The notes beneath the pieces were generated by a model. The model worked only from the letters and a program-made list of their open reading frames with translations, was not told the origin of the DNA and did not search any database. DNA of 64,000 bases from the NCBI GenBank assembly GCA_029237695.1, contig CM055272.1:17782042-17846041 (forward strand). Reading direction: 5' to 3'. Shown here one piece after another: positions 1 through 12,100 of this stretch. The position numbers and the translations under genes are program-made. Position 1 is the first letter of the stretch. Every line of letters starts with the position of its first letter. This stretch comes from Conchocele bisecta (Eukaryota > Mollusca > Bivalvia > Lucinida > Thyasiridae).

Positions 1-138
1 ATTATTTTAACTGCGCCTGACGGTTACGGAAAGTAGTTCGGCATGGAGTTTACTGGGATATAAATTCTGGACAGAGACTTGCTACGGACCAATCAAATGT
101 TAGGGAATTGTGTAAATATTTTTGTGCTGGAATTATTA
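1..138 (+). mobile_element. Family A foldback element, tail only (cut by window edge)
   Basis: Matches the unpaired tail of the complete family A copies at 36669-37029 and 61918-62276, including the CCAATCAAATGTTAG stretch and the end GTGCTGGAATTAT. The hairpin half would lie before base 1. Confidence 0.8.
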
Positions 139-396
139 GGGATTCAAAAACTATACTAACTGACGGCAGTGTTAAACATTAATGTTAAACAGTCCGTTCC
201 AAATGTACATTCAACCAACGCAATACGTGCGCATGGTACCTCATACAATGTACATACAAGGCCATGCGGGTGTCATTTTGGTATGTCGCGGCATTATTAA
301 TAGTCTGTAGCGGCCAAAGCAAAGCTCGTTAACTATTAAAATACAAACAAATGGTGTTCCTACCTCAAAACTTTCGTCATTCGTCGTTAAACGTGA
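139..396. other. Unassigned non-coding stretch
   Basis: No coding signal or repeat match was recognised between the family A tail and the family D element. Confidence 0.5.
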
Positions 397-695
397 ATCC
401 CGTCAACACAGTGCGTATGTGCCGTGAAACACGGTGCCGTGAAACATTTTTGATATCCTGTCAATACGACCTAATCACTGCGTATGAATATGTGCGGTGG
501 CTGGGGTGTTATGTTTGCATTTTACAGCAATTTGAAGGTGTTGACGGGATAAATAGAATAGTAGGTTAATGCCGTGAATGGAACATATCTGGCGCGGCAC
601 GAAAACGGGATGTGCTCGGTAGAGCCTCGCCCATCCCGTTTCCTGAGCCTTGCCAACTATTTTTACCCATTCATGACACTAACCTACTATTCTCT
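397..695 (+). mobile_element. Family D composite hairpin MITE
   Basis: Two joined modules. The first begins with ATCCCGTCAACACAGTGCG and ends TGTTGACGGGATAAAT. The second is a hairpin bounded by AGAATAGTAGGTTA and TAACCTACTATTCTCTAT. Similar copies lie near 12.99, 15.3, 20.05, 35.8, 37.5, 44.15, 44.7, 55.8 and 57.16 kb. No transposase is encoded. The open frames here come from the repeat. Confidence 0.85.
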
Positions 696-1383
696 ATTTA
701 TTTTTGTGTTGGCCTAACTTCTAACTTCTGCATTCAGCGGGCTTCCACGTATTTCCTCGTATTCAAAATACGATTATCCAATGATCGCTCGAGTTATTAT
801 TATCGCAATTGTCAGACAGATATTGTACGAAACGGCGGATCGGAAATACGACCTCGTGCAACTTCATTAAGCCTAGACGCTGACAACCCGGGGGATGACC
901 CAGTCTTGTAACTTTTACACGCCCCTCAAACACATGGGTATAGTATATTTATATCACCAGGTGGGGTGTACAGTAATCCGGTCATACGCTCGCGATTGTC
1001 TCAAACACACTTGGCTTATCGTGGCGAGGGAAAGCACTGGACACATACACGTGATTGATTTAGAGTGGAAAAAAGTCGTGACATTTGCACCTATTCTGCA
1101 TTATAAAGGAAGTCATGGAACCGGGCCCGACACAAACTGGCGGGTACGTTGTACATAATGGAATATAAACATATAGCTAGGCATTGTGTATATTTGTTTC
1201 AAGGTAAGGTTAAAATTTAGATAAATAATTTGAATATCCTTTAAACTTTATTTAAGAAATTTCGGGAAATGCTGTGACATTTTAGCAATTTTTGATTGTT
1301 TACTTGTAGTGTATTTATAAAATATTTACTGTCGCTAATAAATATACACAACGATGGACATTTATGCATCGGGGGGATGGGGG
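696..1383. other. Unassigned stretch, no gene seen
   Basis: Short open frames overlap in different frames with no splice or protein-family support. No repeat match was recognised. Confidence 0.4.
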
Positions 1384-1620
1384 GCTTTTCACTAACATTC
1401 GTACGACTAAAATGTTCGTAAGTGCAAATTTAGGATCGTCCGGAAATTCAATTGATCGATTTATATTTATTGAGCATAGGCTGCATAATTATGCAGCCTA
1501 TGCTCAATAAATGTAAATCCAATAATTGTTTGCAGGAAAACTTTGATACTGCGAAAGTTACAGACTATCATAATATTGCACTTACGAACATTTGAGTCTA
1601 GTGATAAGTGAAACGCGCCC
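1384..1620 (+). mobile_element. Family B palindromic MITE
   Basis: Terminal inverted repeats carry CGTACGACTAAAATGTTCG, and a central palindrome reads GAGCATAGGCTGCAT and its complement. Full copies also lie at 20134, 25251, 30182, 33485 and 40826. Confidence 0.85.
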
Positions 1621-1915
1621 CATGTAATGCGGACTCATGTCATTGAATTTGGAACTGGCTTTTTGGCCATGGCGTCATTTCACTACCGTCAGTTTCGCGA
1701 TGACGTCATCGCGGAAATAGTTGTTAAATTCACAGTGACACGTATTTTCTGTATTCTCTGTATTCTCTGTATTCTCGATACGAATTTGTTATCAGTCAGT
1801 ATGCCAGTCAGTTGCCTGATCAATCAAAGTACTGAAAGTACTGAACATAGGGTACTACAAGATTAAACTAGATTGATTGATTGATTGATTGTTGGTGTTG
1901 CAGTTTCATTAACCC
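1621..1915. repeat. Unassigned stretch with short direct repeats
   Basis: Contains three tandem TGTATTCTC units (about 1748-1774) and a GATT run (about 1870-1890). No gene is seen. Confidence 0.6.
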
Positions 1916-2425
1916 TTAAAGGCACATGCCCACTCAGTAGGTACAAAATGTTCTTTACATCAGAGACATCATCTGAGACATTTCCTGGCAAAATAAACAT
2001 TCATGCGCCATTATCCCACGTACTGATTGGTATTATTATACATTTTATATCAGACGTAAATTTACACACTGATACCAGGGGCTATAACCGTGTTTGCTTG
2101 AAATGTTAACGGACATTACTATTTAATCTCTGTATTTATTTTATGATGTGCAATGATCATACTTTAAAATCTGTCGAAAATATTATTTTTTCAGGTGACA
2201 CATTTCTTTAGTATAATTAATTAAAAATATCATGCCTCATTTACATATGAAAACAGCCTGATACCACCGCGCGTCACTATCAGTAAAATAAATATTACTA
2301 AATGATTATATCTGTATAGCGGGCACTTGTAACGTTTAGAACTGGTGGAATAGTGACACAGTTATACACTTATTTAATTCCTATAAATTACATGTTGGGC
2401 TTACTGAGTGGGCATGTACCTTTAA
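1916..2425 (-). mobile_element. Family I TTAA-flanked non-autonomous transposon, full length
   Basis: TTAA lies at both ends. Inverted termini read AAAGGCACATGCCCACTCA on the left and the complement of TGAGTGGGCATGTACCTTT on the right. The interior matches the opposite strand of the full copy at 18196-18716. TTAA flanks suggest piggyBac-type mobilisation, but no transposase is present. Confidence 0.75.
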
Positions 2426-2585
2426 AGCGCTGGAAACGACATTTGTCGTCTGCTGTTTTAAATATTTTTATATTTTCTCCTCAAAAACATACTGAGACGA
2501 TTCTACTGCGCTGCCAAAACAGGTTTTTAAAGAGATTAGAATATACAAATTGAGCAGACGGCAATTTTCTTTTTCAGCGTTTTAA
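2422..2585 (+). mobile_element. Family Q TTAA-flanked MITE
   Basis: Begins at the TTAA shared with the family I copy. It resembles the element directly upstream of the third meteorin-like gene (56394-56603), sharing GTCGTCTGC near the left end and a GACGGCAATTTTC-like right arm. Confidence 0.5.
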
Positions 2586-2792
2586 TGGTTAAGGGCACAA
2601 CTACAGTATGCTCTGCTACAGTATGTACCGAAACATTCAACAACATTACAGATTATGCATAGCAATATCAGAAAGATACGATAACACATACAGTGGATAT
2701 ACCTAGGTTCTGGATAATAAGCCTTCGTTGGCCAGTTACTAGAGCGATAAGCATACAAAACCAATTATTCAAAACTTTTTAAAACAATAAAC

Positions 2793-3113
2793 TTATCGTG
2801 AAAGTGCTGTGAAACCAGATATATGTAAAAGTCCTGCTTGTTTCCATGTCGTCCATTTTGTTAACGTATCATCCAGGCGCTTGTAGAAAATAGACTGTGA
2901 CCTTAGACTCTGGATTGTTGTTGTTGGGTTATTCTCATCCTGTAGTGTGGCGCACCATCGGGTCAGAGTAAAACAATGGTTATCTAAATTATCTGAGGAG
3001 TGTACAGTAAACAATTTTCCACCATTTCCTTTGCCAGTCATAAATGACAATACTATTATCACAAGGCTAATAATCATAATGCAAGATGCTTTCAGATCAC
3101 GTTTAATTTCCAT
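2793..3113 (-). CDS. Possible single-pass membrane protein exon (unrecognised)
   Basis: A 106-residue minus-strand open frame starts with a short basic segment (MEIKRDLK), followed at about residues 11-26 by a strongly hydrophobic helix (IMIISLVIIVLSFMTG) and then a polar region with two cysteines. This is the shape of a type II membrane protein or an uncleaved signal anchor. No family is recognised, and no convincing donor or downstream exon was found. It does not coincide with any repeat family seen here, but frames this long occur by chance in AT-rich DNA. Treat as a candidate only. Confidence 0.3.
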   Translation of the reverse strand: MEIKRDLKASCIMIISLVIIVLSFMTGKGNGGKLFTVHSSDNLDNHCFTLTRWCATLQDENNPTTTIQSLRSQSIFYKRLDDTLTKWTTWKQAGLLHISGFTALSR

Positions 3114-3438
3114 TGGTACATGCTATTTTACCGCATTCATTCTGGTGCACACTACAGGCAGGATTTATACAATCTACAAACTGTAGACTATTATTCTGAG
3201 CATTTTTATAATCAACAGAACAATAAATTCTATTAAAAACACAGAGTGTATATCTACATCTGTGTAATCAAATATAATTCTGTGTTAGTTTGTTATTGTT
3301 TTTCATATAAGAGAATGAGTATAATGAGAATCTCTATTCTGGTAACTTGACAGCTACGAGTATGTGTTTACATGGCATTGACTGCTCAAAATGGCTAAAG
3401 AATCCATTGACGGAGACTGACAGAACCATGCTTAGTAA

Positions 3439-3621
3439 ATCTTTTTCAATAATGATGTTTATGAGTGGACAAAAGTGGGAGTAGCTGAAATACAACATTG
3501 TGAAGGTATTCTAACAATTTTGATTAAAACCAAGAGCGATGTGGAAACTGGGAAACTGACCGTGAAAGTTTCCGTGATTAGAGACAAATGCGGTTTACGA
3601 AAATTCCCGACGATGGGGTAA
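3439..3621 (+). CDS. Possible short exon, unrecognised
   Basis: Sixty codons are open up to TAA at 3619. The translated part is rich in alternating hydrophobic and charged residues (for example GKLTVKVSVIRDKCGLRKF), as in a beta-sheet domain. A GT donor with GTAATC lies at 3618, just before the stop, so the segment could splice toward the open frame at 3737. A possible acceptor AG lies at about 3464. No family is recognised. The evidence is codon plausibility and splice-like ends only. Confidence 0.25.
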   Translation: MFFNNDVYEWTKVGVAEIQHCEGILTILIKTKSDVETGKLTVKVSVIRDKCGLRKFPTMG

Positions 3622-3736
3622 TCCCGACAAATGGTTACGCTACTGTATACAAGACATCATCAATTCAAGTATAAATACAGATTCCAGATATCTATGATCA
3701 TTATAGATATATTGAAAAGTGATTGAAGAGCAATAG

Positions 3737-4036
3737 TTACAAGAATTCCGCCACGGAAGCGGTGTCGCGCCTGAAAATGCATCGTCGGTACATCGCCATG
3801 TTTATTTCTGTTTTGTGAATGAAATAGTTGGCCCCGGATCGAGTATATTAAAACGTACAAATGACGTCATTGGGGAAACCGCTGACAACATTTTCAATGT
3901 ATGGAAGCCCAAACTTGTTAGAAATTTGTTTGTCGTATTTTCAGTACTTGCATTAATATGGGTATTAATATACGCTGGATGTGTTATACTGTCATTAATT
4001 TGTTCGCTGACTGTAATTTACCACTTTAAATACTGA
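3737..4036 (+). CDS. Possible terminal exon encoding a C-terminal transmembrane segment
   Basis: The frame is open from 3737, after a TAG that also reads as an acceptor (CAATAG), to TGA at 4034. It translates to about 99 residues: a polar region (SSILKRTNDVIGETADN), a short basic stretch (WKPKLVRN), then about 30 very hydrophobic residues at the C terminus (LFVVFSVLALIWVLIYAG onward). This would suit the tail of an integral membrane protein. The gap to the candidate exon ending at 3617 is about 119 bp, a plausible short intron. No homologous family is recognised, and no start codon with a 5' exon was found. Confidence 0.35.
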   Translation, partial: LQEFRHGSGVAPENASSVHRHVYFCFVNEIVGPGSSILKRTNDVIGETADNIFNVWKPKLVRNLFVVFSVLALIWVLIYAGCVILSLICSLTVIYHFKY

Positions 4037-4860
4037 CTTATTGACCCCCTTCCCTGAACGTAGAATTGACACTCATGTTGGCGTGTATTGGCCACCATAG
4101 ACAAATGTAAAATAGGCCGAATTCGGGAATGTCACTAAAATCCGCTGTAAATCCATCGATAGAATGAGGATTAAACATCAGCTAGACCCACACGTGCGAG
4201 TTTTGTTTCGCACAGGTGTCGGGTGAGTTTAAAAATAGACTGTCGGAAGGTCAAACTTGATTTCGTTTGTGTGTTAAACGCGTCGCGTGTTTCGGAGAGT
4301 ATTCGGAGGGGAGCTAACTCTGCCGAAAATTATAGCCTGTTACTAAATTTAGCGATGACCACACGATTTGTTCCGCAAATGGGGGCAAATCACGCGCAAC
4401 AAAATAATCCGATGTATTGTTGTACGTAGAACATCCGGTGTTGATATTGTGCAGTGCAAGTAGTTTTTCATAATATTATTTTCAATTAGCGGTTGCGTAT
4501 GACAGTTAAACGTTGAGTTTAACACAATGCATTTTGTTGTTATGGTTACTCCAATATATCACTATGGACCATTGCATCGAGGAGGGTCTGGGGCGTGGCT
4601 AACTGTCGGAGGCGATACAAATACATAGGTTTACCCTATGTGAAAATGTAATACCTGTACATATATCCGCTGAAGATATGCGATATATCATCCAAATATT
4701 TGCAAACATTCGATATTTCCGCAAAATGACTTCGAACGTTGCTGAAATGATCCATGCAAATGCGGAATACAGTTCCGCACTCGTTCTCACCGCTTCGTCA
4801 ACGTCCGGCGTAAATTACAAACTGAACATATCTCAGTTTTAGTAAATATTATGTCAGGAA
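4037..4860. other. Unassigned non-coding stretch
   Basis: No gene, RNA or repeat-family match was recognised. Open frames are short and lack splice context. Confidence 0.4.
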
Positions 4861-4914
4861 AAACGCTCAACTTATTACATGTATATATATGTACATGTAC
4901 AAAGTAACATTGCT

Positions 4915-5095
4915 CGTCTCAAATTGCAACCTCGTATCATAACAAATGAAGTAACGTGTTTAAGGCTCTAACATCAATATGGTAGTGGCAAGTTCATATG
5001 ATCATTTGAGAATTATCAATATCCTGCAGAAATACACAGACTGCATAGAACATTATTATTTTAAACATGTTATTTTGTTATGATACGAGGTCGAG
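4915..5095 (+). mobile_element. Family N inverted-repeat element
   Basis: Bounded by ACCTCGTATCATAACAAAT and the complementary TTTTGTTATGATACGAGGT. A related copy lies at 22268-22455, with a partial copy near 22590. The interior shares ATATGATCATTTGAGAATTA-like sequence. Confidence 0.65.
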
Positions 5096-5149
5096 TCCGA
5101 CCAAAGTAGCACAATCCTGTATCCACATTCCTTGTTAGAAGTTAATGGC

Positions 5150-5245
5150 ATGGCGAAAAGTGCAGATCCTGATCAGAATGTGCGGACGCACAGGCTGATC
5201 TGGATCTACACTGGTCGCAAACCCAATAAGCCCCATTCATCCAGT
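5150..5245 (+). repeat. Family H dispersed repeat fragment
   Basis: Carries GCACAGGCTGATCTGGATC and CTGGTCGCAAACCCAATAAG, recurring throughout the window (for example 25008-25180, 30055-30180, 33715-33810, 63700-63905). Confidence 0.7.
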
Positions 5246-5634
5246 CACAGCGACATACATTATTATAGTGCATCTGTATTTTCCTGGGGAATAGTCCCAC
5301 GACCCTTACCGGCATACCCATGTTAATCTTAAGTCAACTTCCTGATTTAAATTTACGAATAATGATTGCAGCTATCATGACAAAAATGGGCTTACCACTG
5401 TCTGCCCATCCGCGCATACTGATCAAGGCGAATGCGCACTGGTTTTAAGATATGCCTGCAAATGCATGAACAAAAGCAAACATAGTTTAATTGTAGATTT
5501 GTATCATATTTCTGAACCCAAATGTACCTATAAGCCGTCGTGACAAAAATCGGAGATTTGGATGAAATATGTTGGTAATACTGAAAATAACTAGTGTTTG
5601 AATAATGTTGTATCTTCCATACGAAGAGTGTCGT

Positions 5635-5970
5635 TTCCGCATTTACACAGAACGTGTGCAGTGTATGGACATGAGCTTGTGATAGTACAGTTTACTTTTG
5701 TCCGCGTGTACGATCGATAATCCACTCGCTAAAGCTCGCGGTTTATCTCGTACATGCGGACGAACCGTGATCTAACTCTGGCTTATCACATCTGTGATAC
5801 ATTTTCGAGTTTCGTTTCTGCATTTGCACAGCACATGGGCGATGTATGGACATGCGGATGTGATAACGCAGTTATATCACGTTCGTCCGCATGTACGAGG
5901 AGGTAATCCACTCGCTAAGCGAGTGGATTATCTCCTCGTACAGACGGACGAACCGTGATCTACAGGTAGC
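5635..5970 (+). repeat. Family M, two imperfect tandem copies with a hairpin
   Basis: A unit of about 175 bp (CATTTACACAGAACGTG to CGGACGAACCGTGATCTA) is present twice. The second copy carries a near-perfect palindrome at about 5894-5960 centred on CGCTAAGCGAG. Related single copies lie near 22100 and 22640. Confidence 0.7.
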
Positions 5971-6359
5971 TGCAACGTTGCCAACCTCGATCTACTCCAA
6001 CCTGTAATAAAGTCCACCTTCGAATAGCAATTCCCTGTTTATAGCAGCCAGCTTTCTATTTCCCCAATTTATGACCCTGCGAATAAAGACCCATCATGTG
6101 AGAACAAAGGCCACATTTTGTGTATGCCCGTGACTGGCCTTTATTCACAGGTTTGACGGTATTCTAACCTGCGCGTCATAATGAACGTATACACAAATTA
6201 CACCTTGTTCATACCTGTGTGATTAATGACGTGTATTGTTGACTTACCGATAACTGTTCTTCGAAAAAGCAGTAAAGTTGTCCGTTCGACTTTCGATTGT
6301 ATTAATGTCAATATTTGTGGCTAGGTAAGCAACGGGTATTTTTGCACGTAATATACTGA

Positions 6360-6560
6360 CACAATTTAAAAACGCAAAATATCATTTATTCAGAATTATA
6401 AAATTTTGCAAAATTTGCAATTTTTACGAAAAGCGTCATATGTTTGACCAAATTTCACGCAATAAAAAGAAGGCTCATTCTTAAATTTTCCTTTAATTTA
6501 ATATTATCGAAAAAAATATTGTTTTGGAATTGTTTATATAGCCGTAAAATTTGGGCAGCT
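6360..6560 (+). repeat. Family L dispersed repeat fragment
   Basis: Contains GACCAAATTTCACGCAATAA and AGAAGGCTCATTCTTAAATT, also found at 28540-28680 and, inverted, at 28150-28270. Confidence 0.7.
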
Positions 6561-6676
6561 TTCGTGAAACAGACAGTAATTTTTGATGATTTTCTTCGTA
6601 ATTTATCTCAGGTGATGATGTCTGTTCGTGATCGCACAGCACACAACTATGGCTCAGAATGATCATATGCCTGATT

Positions 6677-6749
6677 TACAGTGAAACCTCTCTAAGCCGG
6701 ACACTCTGGGGACCTCACAGGGTGTCCGGTTTAGAGAGGTTTCACTGTA
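6677..6749 (+). mobile_element. Family J TA-flanked hairpin MITE
   Basis: A hairpin with TACAGTGAAACCTCTCTAAG at one end and its complement at the other, flanked by TA, as expected of mariner/Tc1-type MITEs. It ends 2 bp before the candidate start codon of the helical secreted protein gene. Other copies: 38075, 38221, 42559, 42694 and 42778. Confidence 0.85.
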
Positions 6750-6751
6750 TC

Positions 6752-6991
6752 ATGTTTCTTGCAGTCTGTTCCTTTTGGCTGACCTCCGTGTGCTCGCACT
6801 ACGTCTTCTCCACCCCAGTGCGCGTGGAGCGGTGGACGGTCCCTTGTCACGGAGACACGCCGAACAGCCAGCTCGTGATTCCGTCCGCCAATCCGTCATT
6901 ACATTTAGAGGACGAAGCGACGGTCGCCTACAAGCTTGTGTTGAAATCGGAGGATGTTATTGAAGTGGCGGGAGCTTTAAAAGAAATATAT
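6752..6991 (+). CDS. Helical secreted protein gene, exon 1
   Basis: Eighty codons: signal peptide, one cysteine (VPCHG), then the start of helix A ending KEIY. The donor GTAAGT at 6992 falls on a codon boundary. The exon is squeezed between a family J MITE (ends 6749) and a truncated family I element (starts about 7014). Confidence 0.65.
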
Positions 6992-9075
6992 GTAAGTTGA
7001 AACGTGATAATTATGGTGGAATCAGGCTATTTTATTATGCAAATGAGGCATGATATATTTTTTATTATTATTATTATTATTATTTATACTAATCAAAAGC
7101 GTCACCTGAAACAAATAATAGTTTCGACAGATTATAAAGTATGATCATTGCACATCAACAAATAAATACAGAGAATAAATAGTAATGTACGTTAACATTT
7201 TAAGTAAGCACGGTTATCGCCCCTGATATCAGTGTGGACATTTACGTCTGATATTACATGCATAAAAATGCCAATCAATTAGTGGGATAATGATCAATAC
7301 ATGTTTATTTTGCCAGAAAACGTCATATCCACAGAATATACAAAACTTTCTGTCTCCCTATATTATAACCTATTGAGTGGACATGTCACAGTCAATACAA
7401 ATAATATAAAAAATAATTAAAATGTTCAAACCCGGGCAACTTTGTTAATATTTGTTATTTTTACATGCGGTTTTCATCATTTATTTAATATTATCTAATT
7501 GTATTATGTACATAATAAGTTGTTCAAATGACCATTGTTTAAGTAACCACGTTAATGTGAGAAGGAAATTAATAAAACTTTTCGTACGAACATTTTTATC
7601 GTAAGACATGTAGTGAAAAGAGCCACTGGATTGCCGGGAATCTGTCAGGAGACGACAATTTTAATTTCCTGCCATTAACATTTCCAAGGTACATGATCAC
7701 GTGGTTACAACAACAACAACAACGCCGCCCACTCCAAAGTAAGTATTATTTTATATTTTCCTTAATATGCAACAGATTTTGATAAAATATGGCGCAGCAA
7801 ACGCGTCTTCATGAGCTGCATTTGGTGGTCTAGGGAGTTTGGCACAGACTTATGTCGTTTTTGCGAAGAATCGGTTTGCGTGTCGGAGACACGGAAATCG
7901 ATTCTTCGCAAAAACGACAGAAATTTGGGCGAAATTGCAGAGACCACCAAATGCAGCTTAACAGGACGCGTTTGATGCTCCATATTTCATCAAAATCCGT
8001 TACGTAATAAGGACACTACAAAAGAATACGTACTTTGAATCGGTACTTGTTGTTGTTGTTAGTACCGCGTGATCATACACCTTGATTTCCACGGTCCTCT
8101 TCAACAGACACGCCTTTATGTCACGATTTGGTTATATAATAATAACTTATGTATGACTTCTGAAATTGATATAAATTGGTATAAGTCCACAGAACTCATT
8201 TAAGGGTAGTATGATAGTCACGACAACTTCAAAGTGATCGTGACAGTTTATTTGCCTCGGCGTGTCGACGATATCCTGAATTAGGGTCATACATGTAACG
8301 TCAAGTGGCCGTTTAATATATTGGTTAATTCCCTTGTCCATTTAACCAGGAAGAAATATTGTTCAGCTAGACATGTGTGCTACATGTATATGGCGAATAA
8401 CAAGCAATTGTCTTTTGATGTCAAGTTTTGCAGGCTCGGCTAGGAAACGTGTAGGAATTCCGAGGCTTTTTTCAATTGTTTCAGGGTAACACAACTTGAA
8501 AAGGAAACATGTCAACAGTGGTAAATATCTTGAAAACTGGAACAAATCAAGTGATGTACATTTTAATTATTTTGTTCAACTGTGAAAAAAATAATTAAAA
8601 TGTACATCACTTGATTTGTTCCAGTTTTCAAGATATTTTCCACTGTTGCCATGTTTCCTTTTCAAGTTGTGTTACCCTGAACACATTGCCTTGTGTGCTT
8701 TATTGTAGATCTATCACATCAGAAAACATATTTTATAACAAGCAGCAGCCCACCATAGGTTTCTGAAGCTATATTATTATTTTTAGATATTCTAGGAAAC
8801 CACAGGTCTGATTTTCAGAGAATTTAGAAGTAAAACATAAACATCATACAAGAACATGACACATTGCTTGAAGGGAAAATAGGTAAAATGTTACTAAAAA
8901 TATATCATTTTAAACTTGCAATGAGTTTATGTTTTATTGTATTGTTCACGTGATAAAAACGATGTCGGACGCATGCGCGGATCCAGGATTTCGGGTTAGG
9001 GGGGGGGAGGCGTAACTATTTTGCAATACTTGACTATATTATTGAACGCGCTAGGGGGTTCGGGGGCATTCCCCC

Positions 9076-9124
<49 letters not shown>

Positions 9125-12100
9125 CCCACGGAAATATTTTGAAATCTACATCGCATTTCCTGCGTTCTGGCGCATTTTGGAGCAAAAAAAAACACCAATA
9201 AACAATAAATTCACAACGCGAACGTAGAAACGTGCCTTTTAACTTGTAAAAAATCTTTACTCGGCGAATTTTAGGGGGGGGGGGGGGGGGGGGGGCGCGC
9301 GCGCTGGGTCCCCCCCCCCTGAATCCGCCCTTGGTGGGACGATATCTTGCAATGCAGACGCTGATTTGCAAGTTCAAAATATGAAAAAGTATCAATAGTT
9401 TCAAAGAGATTTCCACTTTATGTGGGTGGGGTAATTTGTATTTATGTTATTTTCTTTGCAATATACATGTATCGTTCAGAACTTAGCAGGAAATGTTACA
9501 TTTTTAATTATTTATTGATTCAGTGAAAAATCGTCGTCCTAGTTACACATTTGCATATGTAAACAACCGATACGTGGCACAGTTGTTTGTTTATGACGGA
9601 AATAGTGTTTACCGCGAATAAATGGAACCCGCGGTTATACGGGACGCTACTTCCAAAACGTGCATATCCTGATGAGACGGCTCGTTAAGAGCCGGCTCAT
9701 TTGGATCTGTACTGTTTGCATAAACCGCTAGCGGGCTTTCGGGTTCAAAGTGTTAACATTACTTTTTAATCTCCGTCGTACGTAACGCACTATGGAATGC
9801 CGATACGCAAACGTGTATAACGAGCATCGCGTTAAGGATGCAATTATCGCCGACATCGACAGGGCGCGGAAATACCCTAGGCAATACATGTACGTGTCAT
9901 CATTGTGACAAAAATAGAAATAGTGACTTTCATAAAATGTTGGCGGGACTGGAGAAATTGGTCGTATGGGATTTATGGTCTCGCTCATACAATCTCCTAT
10001 ATATCTAATATATAGAGGATGTTCCATCGTACATTTTGAATAGCGGGAAATAATACACGAGTGTGCGTCGGCTTCCGCGTAAGCAACGAGTGCGCGTAGC
10101 GAACGAGTTGCTTGCATGGACGCCGACGGACACGAGTGTATTATTTCCGCTATTCAAACATGTACGATGGTATATCCTATTTATCACAACACTTCCACGG
10201 CGGATATATATGCACATTTAGTCTATTTTTGAGATTATAATCAATGAATTGTGATGTGTGCATGAATAATTATACAATGACGTGTTTTCCCGCGCTTTGA
10301 CGTTACGTTGTGTTACGTCAAATGTGACGTCATGTAAACATTTTCAAATTACGCAGCTGTTTCTATGAGCCAGATATTTGAGTGTATGTTTGGAATGTGT
10401 TCAATCACATTAACATTCTAGATTAGTCGAGATATTTTCCATATGTTCAAATAACTTTATTTTAACTGTAATAAACAATTAAACATTTTGAATGGTAGCT
10501 CGTGGTTTCCAAGAAAGGTGGCGCGCAATTACGGGTGTTCTGTTCACGGTGTATTATTTGTCACAACGAAAACCTGCAAATAATTTGCAGAGTGTAATCA
10601 ATTATGTAATGTAACCGGTTACCCCATATATACCCGATTATCTGCTACTTGTACATGTGTGTGTATAGATGGCGCCGAACCTACGTTTATATGAGCTGCT
10701 GTTTGTCTACACTGGGGCAAAGTTAAATGATACGAATATCCGGGTTACAAGGAATTAGAAACTATTCGCAGAACGGCGTCACATGGCGTTACCAACTGAC
10801 GTCAATGTAATGACGGAACGTAAACAAGTCCACGTTCTTTTCAGCGAAATCGTTGTGATAGTTGACCATCGGCTAGGATACGGATATTTCATGGTCACTC
10901 AGGAACAGTCAAAACTGTCGCCTCCGATGTGCTGTGGACGACCCGAGGCACTATTGCACAGAGGCAGAAGGCAGCACCGAGCGGCAGTATGTTTTGACTG
11001 TTCCCCGAGTTACCATGAACTAACACTTGTATTGCTCAACCTGTAACAGTGTATGTGACGCAATGATCGTAAACTTGGCGTAGGGCGCATCGACAGACCG
11101 ATTTGAATTTTATGACGTAATCTTCATGGCGTCATAATTTTAAGGGGTGAAATAGTTTTGACTATTCCACAGGCACGCGGAACAGTTGACCGGGCATGCG
11201 GAACTATTGCCCAGGCACGTCACAACCCAGGTAATTTGTCAAAACTCTGAAATATCAACTTATATAGAGAGTTGGGTAATAACATGGCATATTACTGGAT
11301 AAATATAGATAATATATGTACATGTAAAACCAGGCTAGTGACATTTGAAATAAAAAAACAATTGGGCTCAGCTGAGAAACGGTAGAAATTCTACGCATTG
11401 TCTAGCCTTGTGTGATAAGCCTGATATCAAAATACAGTAGCATGATACTCTCTATTTATCAGGTAACGAGCCTTGTATTGGCCGAATAAGATACCATTTT
11501 GCTGTATCAGGCATTGACCTGATACGAATATCCCGGTTACAAAAACATTGTAAGCGTGACGTTGCATTGGTCGAACGGCGTCATGTGACATTACCGAATG
11601 ACGTCAGTGGAATGACGTCACGGCAACAAGTCCTCGTTATTGTCAACGAAAACAAAGTCATACAGGTAATTTCTCATAATGTAGCCGAAAACGTTACCTG
11701 ATAAATATAATACCATGTTCGTGTATTTTGGTATCAAGTTTATCAGGCTCGGCTTGGGAACGCGTAGGAATTCCTCGGCAAGCCGAGGAATTCCTACGCG
11801 TTTCCTAGCCTTGCCTGATAAACTTGATATCACAAGACACTAGCTTGATATTCTATGTATGCTTTCCACAGGTTATTGAAAGAATAGAGAGTTCAGTATT
11901 ACAGCATCTTTTGGATATGAATTCCACAATGACAGGATTTCCAGACATACGTCCGCTCAGCCCAGACACTCGGGTAAGTGTGTTTTATACATTTTGTCAA
12001 GTACCTACATTTCCATAGAGGTAAACCAAAGCCAAGGCATAATGAAATTCTCGCCAATATGTATAACCACGCCGATAGGCAAAAGGGGATATAGCGTTAG

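Noticed and set aside
9021..9416. Proline- or glycine-rich protein
   Set aside because: Produced by C and G homopolymers inside a non-coding element.
10783..11046. 87-codon open frame in helical-gene intron 1
   Set aside because: Its first half belongs to a repeat also seen near 11550 and 45850, and the second half is an inverted repeat.
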